A stretch of DNA of 64,000 bases, from positions 1 through 64,000 of the forward strand of contig NZ_BCWX01000001.1 in assembly GCF_001894805.1 (NCBI RefSeq), written 5' to 3'. This stretch comes from Rhodococcus globerulus NBRC 14531. GTDB taxonomy: Bacteria > Actinomycetota > Actinomycetes > Mycobacteriales > Mycobacteriaceae. Made by a program: the position numbers and the translations under genes. The notes under the pieces are model-generated. The model was not told the origin of the DNA and searched no databases. It saw only the letters and a list, made by a program, of their open reading frames with translations. Positions 1 to 8,336 of the stretch are shown piece by piece (the stretch's first letter is position 1; the number at the start of each line of letters is the position of its first letter).

Positions 1-107
1 CCTCTCGTTCTCATGTTCGTGTTCCGCCGCGATGCCGAAGCGTGATTTGGCTGTGCGCTGCGGCTGGTTCGGCTGGTACAGATTTCTGAAGGATGCACTC
101 TCTCGAA

Positions 108-124
108 TGAGAATGCGATTCTCA
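108..124. promoter_or_regulatory. Palindromic operator, site A of the shared regulon
   Basis: This is a perfect 7+3+7 inverted repeat reading TGAGAATGCGATTCTCA. It is the cleanest copy of the palindrome that recurs at 660-698, 9841, 29137, 29281-29318, 55089 and 56727. It lies downstream of the PPOX-type gene, so it probably serves a gene beyond the left edge. No convincing gene is visible in bases 1-169. Confidence 0.6.
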
Positions 125-169
125 ACAACGAAATTCAGACTGCCATACGCGAATGTCGGTAGTCAACCG

Positions 170-637
170 CTATCGCCGGAGTTTGGAGAAATCCCAGCTC
201 ACGATGTTCTCCGGAACGAGTTGGAGCCAGCCGTGCCGGCCGTCGTAACTGAAGTTCCCGTCCTTGCCGATGTACTTGTCGGCAAACAGGCGCTCGGGGG
301 TGATCAAGGCGTCGTCCGGTTCCCCGTGGCGAGGTATTTCGCCTACTTGTCGCACCTTTCCCTCCAGCTCAACGCCGCGTAGGCCGAGGAAGTCCGTATC
401 TCCCTCGTCGACGATGACGCTTACCCGGGGATCGAGTTCGAGATCGGTCCACCGTCTGCTCCGGGTGAGTGAATTGAGCCAGATCGAGGTTCCGTCCCAG
501 GCGAACCACAGGGCGCTGACGTGCGGTCTTCCGCTCTGTCCGACGGTCGCCACTCGGCAGATCGGCTGCGCGGAGAGGAACGTATGGCGTTCCTCCTCTG
601 TCATGGCGATGGCGGTTCCACGACGCTGTCCTGACAT
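170..637 (-). CDS. PPOX-fold flavin/F420-binding protein (pyridoxamine 5'-phosphate oxidase family)
   Basis: This 155-residue protein has the split-barrel pattern of the pyridoxamine-phosphate-oxidase/F420-dependent reductase family. An N-terminal strand reads RVATVGQSGRPHVSALWF, followed by the cofactor-contacting segment around SRRWTDLELDPRVSVIVDEG and a conserved GVELEGKVRQV strand. Members are small cytoplasmic dimers that bind FMN, F420 or haem and reduce varied substrates; the exact reaction cannot be told here. The start is well supported by AGGAGG four bases before the ATG. It is divergent from the 829-7580 operon, and the space between them carries two copies of the shared palindrome, so it probably belongs to the same regulon. 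Confidence 0.85.
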   Translation of the reverse strand: MSGQRRGTAIAMTEEERHTFLSAQPICRVATVGQSGRPHVSALWFAWDGTSIWLNSLTRSRRWTDLELDPRVSVIVDEGDTDFLGLRGVELEGKVRQVGEIPRHGEPDDALITPERLFADKYIGKDGNFSYDGRHGWLQLVPENIVSWDFSKLRR

Positions 638-659
638 TTTTCCTCCTGCGAATAGTCAA

Positions 660-698
660 AGAGAGCTTGATTCTCTAGTATGGAGAATATAATTTCCT
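660..698. promoter_or_regulatory. Double operator, site B of the shared regulon
   Basis: Two 17-bp copies lie between the divergent genes starting at 637 (minus) and 829 (plus). They are AGAGAGCTTGATTCTCT (660-676) and GGAGAATATAATTTCCT (682-698), each an imperfect match to TGAGAATnnnATTCTCA. The paired arrangement parallels the double site at 29281-29318, which also lies between divergent genes. Repressor binding here would control both directions; that is inference. Confidence 0.5.
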
Positions 699-828
699 AG
701 GAAGTCGTCAATTTGGACGATCCACCGACGAGTACCTGTCGGCTCGGCCTGATTTCTTCGCGTCGACACTTGACGCCCACAGGTTCGGCCCTGCTCGGCG
801 ATCGACCTATCGAAAAGGGAGGTTCACC

Positions 829-1143
829 ATGACCGCACCAATACCTTTGCGGCCGGGAGGCCAGCTCGCCAGTTCCGTGTGCACCACGCGGGTGATCGTC
901 GTCCGCGCACCTGCAGCCGGAAACCCGGTAATCGCCTGTGGGGGTAGCCCAATGGTTCCCGCTGCGCCGGGGCAGGCGGCCGCCTCAACAGTCACCGACG
1001 CGGTCACGCTCATCGGGAAACGCTATGTAGACGCCGATCAGAGCCTCGAAGTGCTGTGCACGTCGTCCGGAGTAGGTGAACTGAGCTGCGACGGCGTTGC
1101 CATGACCCTCAAGGCTGCCAACGCGCTCCCCGCCTCCGATTGA
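829..1143 (+). CDS. Small four-cysteine protein of unknown function heading a beta-oxidation operon
   Basis: I do not recognise a named family. The 104-residue protein has no signal peptide or membrane segment. It has four cysteines, C18, C37, C77 and C87, spaced as two pairs, in motifs such as IACGGSPM and EVLCTSSGVGELSCDG, and it ends in ALPASD. The pairing suggests a small metal-binding or redox fold, which is inference. GGGAGG precedes the ATG at good spacing. It is the first gene of the cluster running to 7580, directly behind the double operator, so it is probably made with the acyl-CoA enzymes and may be an accessory to one of them. Confidence 0.7.
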   Translation: MTAPIPLRPGGQLASSVCTTRVIVVRAPAAGNPVIACGGSPMVPAAPGQAAASTVTDAVTLIGKRYVDADQSLEVLCTSSGVGELSCDGVAMTLKAANALPASD

Positions 1144-1237
1144 ACACGTAGACAGCAACGAAAGTCGGTGCGGGAGTTCGGGTAACCGGGCGCCGCACCG
1201 ACGAGCCTTCAGGTGATGCACAGCAGAGGAGTCGATT

Positions 1238-2416
1238 GTGTCCGGCGGTATGAATTTCGAACTGACCGAGGATCAGGAATTGATCCGCAAGTCGGTCGCT
1301 GAACTGGTGAAGAAGTTCGACGATCAGTACTGGATGGAGAAGGACCGGGCGCACGAGTTCCCCGTCGAGTTCTACAACGCCATCGCCGAGGGCGGTTGGC
1401 TGGGAATGACCATCCCCGAGGAATACGGCGGTCACGGGCTCGGAATCACCGAAGCCACAATACTTCTCGAAGAGGTGGCCAGGTCCGGCGGCGGCATGAA
1501 CGCCGCCAGTTCGATTCACCTGTCCATCTTCGGCATGCATCCGGTGGTGGTCCACGGATCCGATGAACTCAAAGCGCGAACACTGCCGCGTATCGCGTCA
1601 GGTGACCTGCATGTCTGCTTCGGAGTGACGGAACCTGGGGCCGGTCTGGATACGTCTCGAATCTCGACCTTCGCCAAGCGCGACGGAGACCACTATGTGG
1701 TCAACGGGCGTAAGGTGTGGATCTCGAAAGCACTTGAATCCGAGAAGATTCTGCTTCTGACCCGTACTGAGCGTTATGACGACGTCAAGAAGAAAACCGA
1801 CGGAATGACGTTGTTCCTGACCGATCTGGACCGCAGTTGTGTCGACATCCGGCCGATTGCGAAAATGGGTCGAAACGCCGTCACGTCCAACGAATTGTTC
1901 ATCGACAATCTTCGGATTCCCGTCGAGGACAGGGTTGGTGAGGAAGGTAAGGGGTTCTCGTACCTCCTCGACGGCCTGAATCCGGAACGCATGCTCATCG
2001 CGTCCGAGGCGCTCGGTATCGGCCGGGTGGCACTCGAGAAAGCAGTGAAGTACGCCAACGAGCGTGAGGTATTCGGTCGGCCGATCGGCATGAATCAGGG
2101 CATTCAGTTTCCGCTTGCGGACGCGCTTGCCCATCTTGATGCCGCAGAGCTGGTGCTGCGCAAGGCAACCTGGTTGTACGACCAGGGGAATCAGTGTGGT
2201 CGCGAAGCCAACACGGCCAAGTATCTGTGTGCCGAAGCAGGTTTTGCCGCTGCGGACCGAGCACTGCAAACTCACGGTGGGATGGGCTATTCCGAGGAAT
2301 ACCACGTCGCCCGCTACTTCCGTGAGGCCCGACTGATGCGGATTGCACCCATCAGTCAGGAAATGATTTTGAACTATCTGGGATCACATACTTTGGGAAT
2401 GCCGAGGAGCTACTGA
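1238..2416 (+). CDS. Acyl-CoA dehydrogenase (first of two in the operon)
   Basis: This 392-residue flavoenzyme has full family length and inserts a 2,3 double bond into an acyl-CoA thioester. Visible motifs are the FAD/substrate loop CFGVTEPGAGLDTS, the helical C-terminal domain with TAKYLCAEAGFAAADRALQTHGGMGYSEE, and a final MRIAPISQEM where medium-chain enzymes carry the catalytic glutamate. That glutamate is absent; E250 in NPERM is the likely base, as in isovaleryl/long-chain types (inference). Such enzymes often act on branched or cyclic substrates. Start: GTG with AGAGGAG six bases upstream. Its stop overlaps the next ATG by one base. Confidence 0.93.
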   Translation: MSGGMNFELTEDQELIRKSVAELVKKFDDQYWMEKDRAHEFPVEFYNAIAEGGWLGMTIPEEYGGHGLGITEATILLEEVARSGGGMNAASSIHLSIFGMHPVVVHGSDELKARTLPRIASGDLHVCFGVTEPGAGLDTSRISTFAKRDGDHYVVNGRKVWISKALESEKILLLTRTERYDDVKKKTDGMTLFLTDLDRSCVDIRPIAKMGRNAVTSNELFIDNLRIPVEDRVGEEGKGFSYLLDGLNPERMLIASEALGIGRVALEKAVKYANEREVFGRPIGMNQGIQFPLADALAHLDAAELVLRKATWLYDQGNQCGREANTAKYLCAEAGFAAADRALQTHGGMGYSEEYHVARYFREARLMRIAPISQEMILNYLGSHTLGMPRSY

Positions 2417-3183
2417 TGACCGCAACCAATCCGATGTTCGACTTGACGGGACGATCAGCACTGGTCACCGGCGCGGCCGGCGGTATCGGCTCCGCCGTTG
2501 CGCGGGCGTTTGCGACGGCTGGAGCGACCGTGCTGGTCACCGACGTCGACGGTGACGCGGCAGCTGCTGTTGCAGAACGTATTACGGCGGCGGGTGGCAA
2601 GGCGGACAGTTTTGCGCTCGATGTCAGGGACCGTGCAGCCGCCGACGCCGCGGTGGCACGCGCCGCCGGTTTCACCGAGGGGAAGCTGCACATCCTGGTG
2701 AACAATGCCGGCGTGACCGCGCCCGCGATGTTCAAGGATCTTGCGCAGGATTCGTTCCAGCGGATGCTCGACATCCACCTGCTCGGCGCATTCCATTGCT
2801 CGCAGGCAGCTTTGCCGTTCCTGGCTACCGACGGGACAGGGCGAATCATCAACGTGACGTCCTCGGCCGGAATCACCGGAACGCTCGGCCAGGTGAACTA
2901 CTCGGCCGCGAAGGCCGGGATCATCGGCCTGACCAAGTCTCTGGCTCGGGAACTGGCGCGTAAGAACATCCTGGTCAACGCACTTGCCCCATTGGCTGCA
3001 ACGCCGATGACCGAGACCATTCGCACCGACGAGAAGTTCGCCGCGAACATGATGACGCGAATCCCGTTGCGCCGCTGGGCGGAGCCCGAGGAAATCGCGG
3101 GTGCCTTTGTGTTCCTGGCGTCGAATGCTTCTTCCTTCGTCACCGGGCAGGTGCTGCCGGTGGATGGTGGCATGGTGATGTGA
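2416..3183 (+). CDS. Short-chain dehydrogenase/reductase (FabG-like)
   Basis: This 255-residue classical SDR has the cofactor motif TGAAGGIG near residue 18, the NNAG strand motif and the catalytic pair in NYSAAKAG. The C-terminus FVTGQVLPVDGG is typical. Between an acyl-CoA dehydrogenase and a crotonase, the natural job is NAD(P)-dependent oxidation of a 3-hydroxyacyl-CoA to the 3-ketoacyl-CoA, the step before the thiolase at 5274. The acidic residue after the second strand (VTDVDGD) favours NAD(H). Translation is coupled to the dehydrogenase by a one-base overlap. Confidence 0.9.
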   Translation: MTATNPMFDLTGRSALVTGAAGGIGSAVARAFATAGATVLVTDVDGDAAAAVAERITAAGGKADSFALDVRDRAAADAAVARAAGFTEGKLHILVNNAGVTAPAMFKDLAQDSFQRMLDIHLLGAFHCSQAALPFLATDGTGRIINVTSSAGITGTLGQVNYSAAKAGIIGLTKSLARELARKNILVNALAPLAATPMTETIRTDEKFAANMMTRIPLRRWAEPEEIAGAFVFLASNASSFVTGQVLPVDGGMVM

Positions 3184-4424
3184 TGTCGGGTTCGGAGCCT
3201 GCCGCGGGCTCCTCTGCTACATCAGGGGGGCCGCTCGCGGGAATTACCGTGGTGACGTTGGAGCAAGCCGTGTCCGCTCCGATGTGTACGCGTACGTTGG
3301 CGGATTTCGGCGCCCGCGTGATCAAGGTCGAGAATCCGCAGGGTGGCGATTTTGCGCGAGACTACGACGATGTCGTGAATGGTCTTGCCGCACATTTTGT
3401 CTGGGCCAATCGCGGTAAGGAATCAGTCACCTTGAACTTGAAATCCGAGGCCGGGATCGAAACCATGCACAGGCTGTTGGACAAGGCTCACGTGTTGGTG
3501 TCGAACTTGGCGCCGGGCGCGATGGCACGACTTCGTCTGTCGGCGAGTGATCTGGCCGAACGGCATCCGGATTTGATCACGGTGGAAATCGACGGCTACG
3601 GCGCCGGTGGTCCGCTGTCGCACAAGCGGGCGTACGACCTTCTCGTCCAGGCAGAGTCCGGTGCATGTGCCGTCACCGGACGCCCGGGCGAGCCGGCAAA
3701 ACCCGGACCGCCCGTCGCCGATATCTCCTCGGGACTGTATGCGGCGCTGTCGATCCTGGCGCTGCTGTGCGGCAAGGGTCGTGGAAACGGCGGCGAACTG
3801 TCGTCGGTGTCGGTGAGTCTGTTCGACACCATGACGGAGTTGATGGGCTACCCGCTCACGTACACGAAGTACTCGGGGATCGATCAGCAACCATTGGGGA
3901 TGAGTTCGCCTGCCGTATCACCGTACGGTTCGTACGGGACCCGAGACGGGCAGACGGTTGTACTCGGCACGACCAACGACCGTGAATGGCAGCGACTTGC
4001 CCGCGAGATACTGGAGCGTCCCGACCTGGCGGACGACACGCGGTTTGCCGGCAACTCCGGGAGGGTTCGTCATCGGGAGGTTCTCGACGAGGCCATCGAA
4101 TCATGGTGTGGTCGACACGATCTCGAGCACATTCAGAAGACTGCCGACGCTGCCGGAATCGGAAACTCTCGCTACAACCTCCCCAGCGAAGTGCTCGAGC
4201 ACCCACAACTGAGTGCTCGTGACCGCTGGCGGCAGGTCGACACATCTGCCGGCCCGATCGAGGCACTGCTGCCACCGCCGATCATTGCGGGCTTCGAGCC
4301 GCCGATGGGGGCGGTACCGGGACTCGGGCAGCACACGGATCGTGTGCTCGCGGACTTCGGTTTCACCGGAGACGACATCGCGGCGTTGCGCGGCGACGGC
4401 GCGATCGGACCGGCGTACTGCTGA
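3183..4424 (+). CDS. Class III CoA-transferase (CaiB/BaiF family)
   Basis: A CoA-transferase of about 413 residues that moves CoA between an acyl-CoA donor and a free acid through an enzyme-aspartyl anhydride. The nucleophile is D180 in PVADISSG. Other family signs are LEQAVSAPMCTRTLADFGARVIKVE at the N-terminus and the GYGAGGPLSHKRAYDLLVQAESG stretch. It can activate the pathway acid without ATP. The ATG at 3183 overlaps the SDR stop (TGATG); an in-frame GTG lies at 3180. The interleaved intertwined-dimer fold is known for the family but cannot be seen here. Confidence 0.92.
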   Translation: MSGSEPAAGSSATSGGPLAGITVVTLEQAVSAPMCTRTLADFGARVIKVENPQGGDFARDYDDVVNGLAAHFVWANRGKESVTLNLKSEAGIETMHRLLDKAHVLVSNLAPGAMARLRLSASDLAERHPDLITVEIDGYGAGGPLSHKRAYDLLVQAESGACAVTGRPGEPAKPGPPVADISSGLYAALSILALLCGKGRGNGGELSSVSVSLFDTMTELMGYPLTYTKYSGIDQQPLGMSSPAVSPYGSYGTRDGQTVVLGTTNDREWQRLAREILERPDLADDTRFAGNSGRVRHREVLDEAIESWCGRHDLEHIQKTADAAGIGNSRYNLPSEVLEHPQLSARDRWRQVDTSAGPIEALLPPPIIAGFEPPMGAVPGLGQHTDRVLADFGFTGDDIAALRGDGAIGPAYC

Positions 4425-5245
4425 TGGCGCACGAGAAAAACACATCGGTGGCGCCCGGCCCCGTCCTGCTGAGCGACGACCGCGACGGCGTTCGGACACT
4501 GACGCTCAACCGCCCGCACCGTAAGAATGCGATCAATCCGGAACTATGGGCAGCACTGCGCGATTCGCTGGTATCCCTCGAGACCAACCGCGATGTTCGG
4601 GCGCTGGTCATCGAGGGGGCAGACGGCGCGTTCTGTTCGGGTGCGGATCTGTCGGAAATCGCCGACATCCACCCCATGCACAAGTTGCGCGTCCTCACCG
4701 ATGTTGCCCTGCTGCTCCACGAACTGCCGATACCGACCGTCGCCAAGGTGTCCGGAGTGGCCGTCGGTGCAGGGTGGAATCTGGCGCTCGGGTGCGACCT
4801 GGTGGTGGCCACACCCGAATCGACGTTTTCGCAGATCTTCTCCAAGCGCGGGTTGTCCTTGGACCTCGGCGGATCATGGCTGCTGCCAAAACTTGTCGGT
4901 CTACAACAGGCCAAACGCCTTGTATTGCTCGCCGAGACCATCGGCGCCGAGGAAGCCGAGGAACTTGGCCTGGTGACCTGGGTTGTGCCGAAATCGGAGA
5001 TCGACGGATATGCCCGCGACCTGGCACAGCGATTGGCGTCAGGACCACCTATCGCGCTGGCACAGAGTAAATCGTTGTTGCACGAAGGCGCCGACCGCAC
5101 GATGCGGGATGCGCTCGCCAACGAGGCACGCGCGCAGGCAATGAATTTCGGTACCTCCGACGCACCGGAGGCGTACGCCGCATTTGCGGAGAAACGTGAA
5201 CCACGATTTGCCGGCCGCTGGGCCGTGCCGCGAATCGGTAGTTGA
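4424..5245 (+). CDS. Enoyl-CoA hydratase/isomerase family protein (crotonase)
   Basis: This 273-residue crotonase has the oxyanion-hole segments GADGAFCSGADLSEI and VSGVAVGAGWNLALGCDLVVA. The segment around FSKRGLSLDLGGSWLLPKLVG carries an aspartate rather than the usual glutamate pair, so it may be an isomerase, hydrolase or retro-Claisen enzyme instead of a standard hydratase. In its operon, hydration of the enoyl-CoA from the dehydrogenase is the obvious role. It overlaps the CoA-transferase stop by one base (TGATG), so the two are translationally coupled. Confidence 0.9.
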   Translation: MAHEKNTSVAPGPVLLSDDRDGVRTLTLNRPHRKNAINPELWAALRDSLVSLETNRDVRALVIEGADGAFCSGADLSEIADIHPMHKLRVLTDVALLLHELPIPTVAKVSGVAVGAGWNLALGCDLVVATPESTFSQIFSKRGLSLDLGGSWLLPKLVGLQQAKRLVLLAETIGAEEAEELGLVTWVVPKSEIDGYARDLAQRLASGPPIALAQSKSLLHEGADRTMRDALANEARAQAMNFGTSDAPEAYAAFAEKREPRFAGRWAVPRIGS

Positions 5246-5273
5246 ACAGAATCAGTTCGGAGAGTGGAGAGAC

Positions 5274-6419
5274 ATGCGTGAAGTTGTAATCGCCGAAGCA
5301 GTTCGGACTCCGGTGGGGAAGCGCAACGGCGGGTTGTCGAGCGTACATCCGGCGGACTTGTCCGCAGTGGTCCTCGCCGCCCTGGCCGAGCGCACCGGAA
5401 TTGATCCTGGGATCGTCGACGACGTGATCTGGGGTTGCGTCTCCCAGGTCGGTGACCAGTCGAGCAATATCGGCCGCTACTCAGTACTCGCAGCCGGATG
5501 GCCCGAGTCCATCCCGGGTACGACGGTCAACCGGGCGTGCGGTTCGAGCCAGCAGGCACTCGATTTTGCGGTGCAGGCCGTCATGTCGGGTCAGCAGGAT
5601 GTTGTTGTCGCGGGCGGCGTCGAAGTCATGAGTCGGGTTCCGCTGGGCGCCGCCAAGGCGTCCGGGCAGCCGTATGGCCCCAAAGTCTTCGAACGCTACG
5701 ACAATTTCTCGTTCAATCAGGGATTGTCGGCCGAGGCCATCGCACAGAAGTGGGCTCTCACGCGTACACATCTCGACGAGTTCTCCGCGCTTTCACACGA
5801 GCGCGCCGCCGCAGCCCAGGACGACGGCGCTTTCGAGAGCCAGATCGTCTCGGTGACAACCGATTCCGGAGTCGTCTCGGCTGACGAAGGTATTCGCCGC
5901 GGAACCTCGGTGGAGACTCTCGCGAAGTTGAAGCCCGCATTCGCAGATGACGGAGTCATTCACGCGGGCAACTCGTCGCAGATTTCCGACGGCGCCGCAG
6001 CACTGTTGGTGACGACGCCGGAGCGGGCACGCCAGCTCGGACTGACGCCGATTGTTCGCTACTGCGCAGGCGCTGTGACCGGTTCCGATCCGGTGCTCAT
6101 GCTCACCGGTCCGATTCCGGCGACGGACAAGGTCTTGAAGAAGGCTCGAGTCGACCTGAACGAGGTCGGAGTGTTCGAGGTCAACGAAGCCTTCGCGTCG
6201 GTGCCACTGGCGTGGCTTGCGGAAACCGGTGCGGATCCGGCATTGGTCAACCCCCTCGGCGGCGCGATCGCGCTCGGACATCCGCTCGGTGGTTCCGGAG
6301 CGGTTCTGATGACTCGAATGATTCATCACATGCGCTACAACGGAATTCAGTACGGATTGCAAACAATGTGTGAGGGTGGCGGCACCGCGAACGCCACGCT
6401 CGTCGAACTGGCTGTGTGA
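5274..6419 (+). CDS. Thiolase (acetyl-CoA C-acyltransferase)
   Basis: This 381-residue degradative-type thiolase has its nucleophile at C89 in VNRACGSSQQ, the NEAFAS motif, the histidine motif GHPLGGSGA and the second catalytic cysteine in MCEGGGTANATLVE. All active-site elements are intact, so it should cleave a 3-ketoacyl-CoA with CoA. The start at ATG 5274 is chosen because GGAGAG precedes it and the N-terminus then matches the family (MREVVIAEAVRTPVG); a longer reading would overlap the crotonase gene. It completes the beta-oxidation set of the operon. Confidence 0.93.
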   Translation: MREVVIAEAVRTPVGKRNGGLSSVHPADLSAVVLAALAERTGIDPGIVDDVIWGCVSQVGDQSSNIGRYSVLAAGWPESIPGTTVNRACGSSQQALDFAVQAVMSGQQDVVVAGGVEVMSRVPLGAAKASGQPYGPKVFERYDNFSFNQGLSAEAIAQKWALTRTHLDEFSALSHERAAAAQDDGAFESQIVSVTTDSGVVSADEGIRRGTSVETLAKLKPAFADDGVIHAGNSSQISDGAAALLVTTPERARQLGLTPIVRYCAGAVTGSDPVLMLTGPIPATDKVLKKARVDLNEVGVFEVNEAFASVPLAWLAETGADPALVNPLGGAIALGHPLGGSGAVLMTRMIHHMRYNGIQYGLQTMCEGGGTANATLVELAV

Positions 6420-6431
6420 GGAAGAGACAAA

Positions 6432-7580
6432 ATGCGCAGAGAAGTGTTCACTCCCGATCACGAGTCATTCCGTAAGCTCGCCCGCGATTTCATCGAGAAG
6501 CACGTTGTCCCCGAGTACCCGTCGTGGGAAAAGGCCGGCCAGATGCCGCGGGCAACTTTCGAACAACTCGGCTCGTTGGGGCTGCTCGGTACCGCAATCC
6601 CCGAGGAGTACGGGGGAGCGGGAATGCCCGACTATCGGTACAACGTCATTTTGCAAGAGGAGTCGGCGCGCGCCCTGGTCACGTTGAGCACGGTCCGCAC
6701 ACAACTCGATGTGATCCTTCCGTATTTCCTTGCCTACGCTAACGAGGAACAGCGATCACGTTGGTTCCCCGGGTTGGCGGCAGGAACACTTCTCTCGGCG
6801 ATCGCGATGACCGAACCGGGTACCGGTTCCGATCTTGCGGGCGTACGCACCACTGCGGTGCGCGACGGGGACGAGTACGTGGTCAACGGTGCCAAGACAT
6901 TCATCACCGGCGGCTTGCTCGCTGATCTCGTGATCGTTGTCGCGCGCACGTCGACGGATCCGGAGAATCGACGCGCCGGTCTTTCACTGCTGGTCGTGGA
7001 GGATGGAATGCCCGGGTTCACCCGCGGGCGTGTCCTCGACAAGATGGGCTGCAAGGTTCAGGACACAGTCGAGTTGTCGTTCGACAATGTGCGAGTGCCT
7101 GCTGCGAACAGATTGGGCGACGAAGGCGCCGCGTTCGGCTACCTCGGTCGCAATCTTCCGCAGGAGCGGATGACTGTTGCTGTCGGTTCGGTGGCTCAGG
7201 CTCGGGCCGCGGTGACGGCAACTATCGAGTACGTCAAGGAGCGCAAGGCTTTCGGGACACCGGTTGCGTCGTTCCAGAATACGAAGTTCGAATTGGCGGC
7301 TATGTCGGCGGAGATCGAGGCCGGGCAGACGATGATCGATCGGGCGGTTCTCGATCTGGTCGACGGCGAGTTGTCGGGTGCTGATGCAGCACGGGTCAAG
7401 TTGTTCTGCACCGAAATGCAAGCGCGCGTGGTCGACCGATGCCTTCAGCTTTTCGGTGGTTACGGCTACATGATGGAGTATCCGATCGCGAGGTTGTACA
7501 CAGATGCCCGGGTGGCACGTATTTATGCAGGTACGAGCGAGGTTATGAAGGTGATAATCGCGAAGTCCCTCGGGTTGTAA
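6432..7580 (+). CDS. Acyl-CoA dehydrogenase (second of the operon)
   Basis: This 382-residue dehydrogenase has SAIAMTEPGTGSDLAGVRTTA, the long FAD-binding C-terminal domain and CLQLFGGYGYMMEYPIARLYTDARVARIYAGTSEV. The IYAGTSEV reading lacks the glutamate of the medium-chain class, and E245 in PQERM is the likely catalytic base (inference). Having two divergent dehydrogenases in one operon suggests two dehydrogenation steps on different chain lengths, or on the two ends of a dicarboxylic intermediate. The gene starts 12 bases after the thiolase and closes the cluster. Confidence 0.93.
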   Translation: MRREVFTPDHESFRKLARDFIEKHVVPEYPSWEKAGQMPRATFEQLGSLGLLGTAIPEEYGGAGMPDYRYNVILQEESARALVTLSTVRTQLDVILPYFLAYANEEQRSRWFPGLAAGTLLSAIAMTEPGTGSDLAGVRTTAVRDGDEYVVNGAKTFITGGLLADLVIVVARTSTDPENRRAGLSLLVVEDGMPGFTRGRVLDKMGCKVQDTVELSFDNVRVPAANRLGDEGAAFGYLGRNLPQERMTVAVGSVAQARAAVTATIEYVKERKAFGTPVASFQNTKFELAAMSAEIEAGQTMIDRAVLDLVDGELSGADAARVKLFCTEMQARVVDRCLQLFGGYGYMMEYPIARLYTDARVARIYAGTSEVMKVIIAKSLGL

Positions 7581-7686
7581 GCGATTTAGGGGTCTTTGCG
7601 CGCGCGGCGACCGAAAAGCGGCACATTAGCTGTGTCCTGTTGCACAACTTCATCTTTGATGAGACGCTTGTCACAGAGCTGAAAAC

Positions 7687-7710
7687 AACCTACTGTGTGT
7701 TCAGTAGGTT
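7687..7710. promoter_or_regulatory. TetR-type operator upstream of the 7731 repressor
   Basis: This is a perfect inverted repeat with 9-bp arms: AACCTACTG (7687-7695) and CAGTAGGTT (7702-7710), six bases apart. It ends 20 bases before the start codon of the TetR gene, the usual place for autoregulation. It differs in sequence from the shared TGAGAAT palindrome, so this repressor probably controls a separate set. Confidence 0.7.
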
Positions 7711-7730
7711 GCTTTGAGCAGAGGAGTTCG

Positions 7731-8336
7731 ATGACCGCGCAGCGCCCGTATGCCACTCTTTTAGCAAAGGGCGAAGACCGGAAACAGCTCATCCTTTCCG
7801 CTGCTCAGCGACTACTTGCACTAAACGGGTGGCGCAGCACGACGCTTGCGCAGATCGCCGGTGAAGCCGGTGTGACGTCGGCTGGACTTTTGCACCACTT
7901 CGAGTCCAAAGAACAGTTACTGCATGCCGTGCTCGACGCGCGGGATGCAGATGACGATGCTCATGCTGATCGAACTGGCGATGTCATAGAACAGCTCGAG
8001 CAAGTGGGTGCGCGGTTCGAACGCTCGCCTCACTTGATCGGGATGTACTCGGTGCTTCTGATCGAGAGTTTGGATCCGGAAGCCCCGTTGCATGGTCGCC
8101 TGCTCGCTCGGCAGCGTGCGGCAATCGACACGATTGCCGCAGGTATTCTGCGCGGTCAACGCGCAGGAAAATACCGCAATGATATTGACCCGGCCGTCAA
8201 GGCCGTAGAGATTGTCGCGTTTCTCAACGGAATGGAGACCTCATGGCTGCTCGATCGTTCGATTCCACTGACCGAAATCTTCAAGGACTACACGCAATCG
8301 CTGACTCGACAGCTCGCGCTCGCCGGCACAGCCTGA
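7731..8336 (+). CDS. TetR-family transcriptional repressor
   Basis: This 201-residue regulator has an N-terminal helix-turn-helix at about residues 14-60 (LILSAAQRLL, TTLAQIAGEAGVTSAGLLHHFESKEQLLHAVL) and a variable ligand-binding helical domain. The ATG at 7731 is preceded by AGAGGAG; an upstream in-frame start would lie inside the operator. The perfect palindrome at 7687-7710 makes autorepression likely. The ligand may be an acyl-CoA of the pathway, as for many TetR proteins beside fad-type genes. The downstream gene overlaps its 3' end by 94 bases. Confidence 0.92.
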   Translation: MTAQRPYATLLAKGEDRKQLILSAAQRLLALNGWRSTTLAQIAGEAGVTSAGLLHHFESKEQLLHAVLDARDADDDAHADRTGDVIEQLEQVGARFERSPHLIGMYSVLLIESLDPEAPLHGRLLARQRAAIDTIAAGILRGQRAGKYRNDIDPAVKAVEIVAFLNGMETSWLLDRSIPLTEIFKDYTQSLTRQLALAGTA

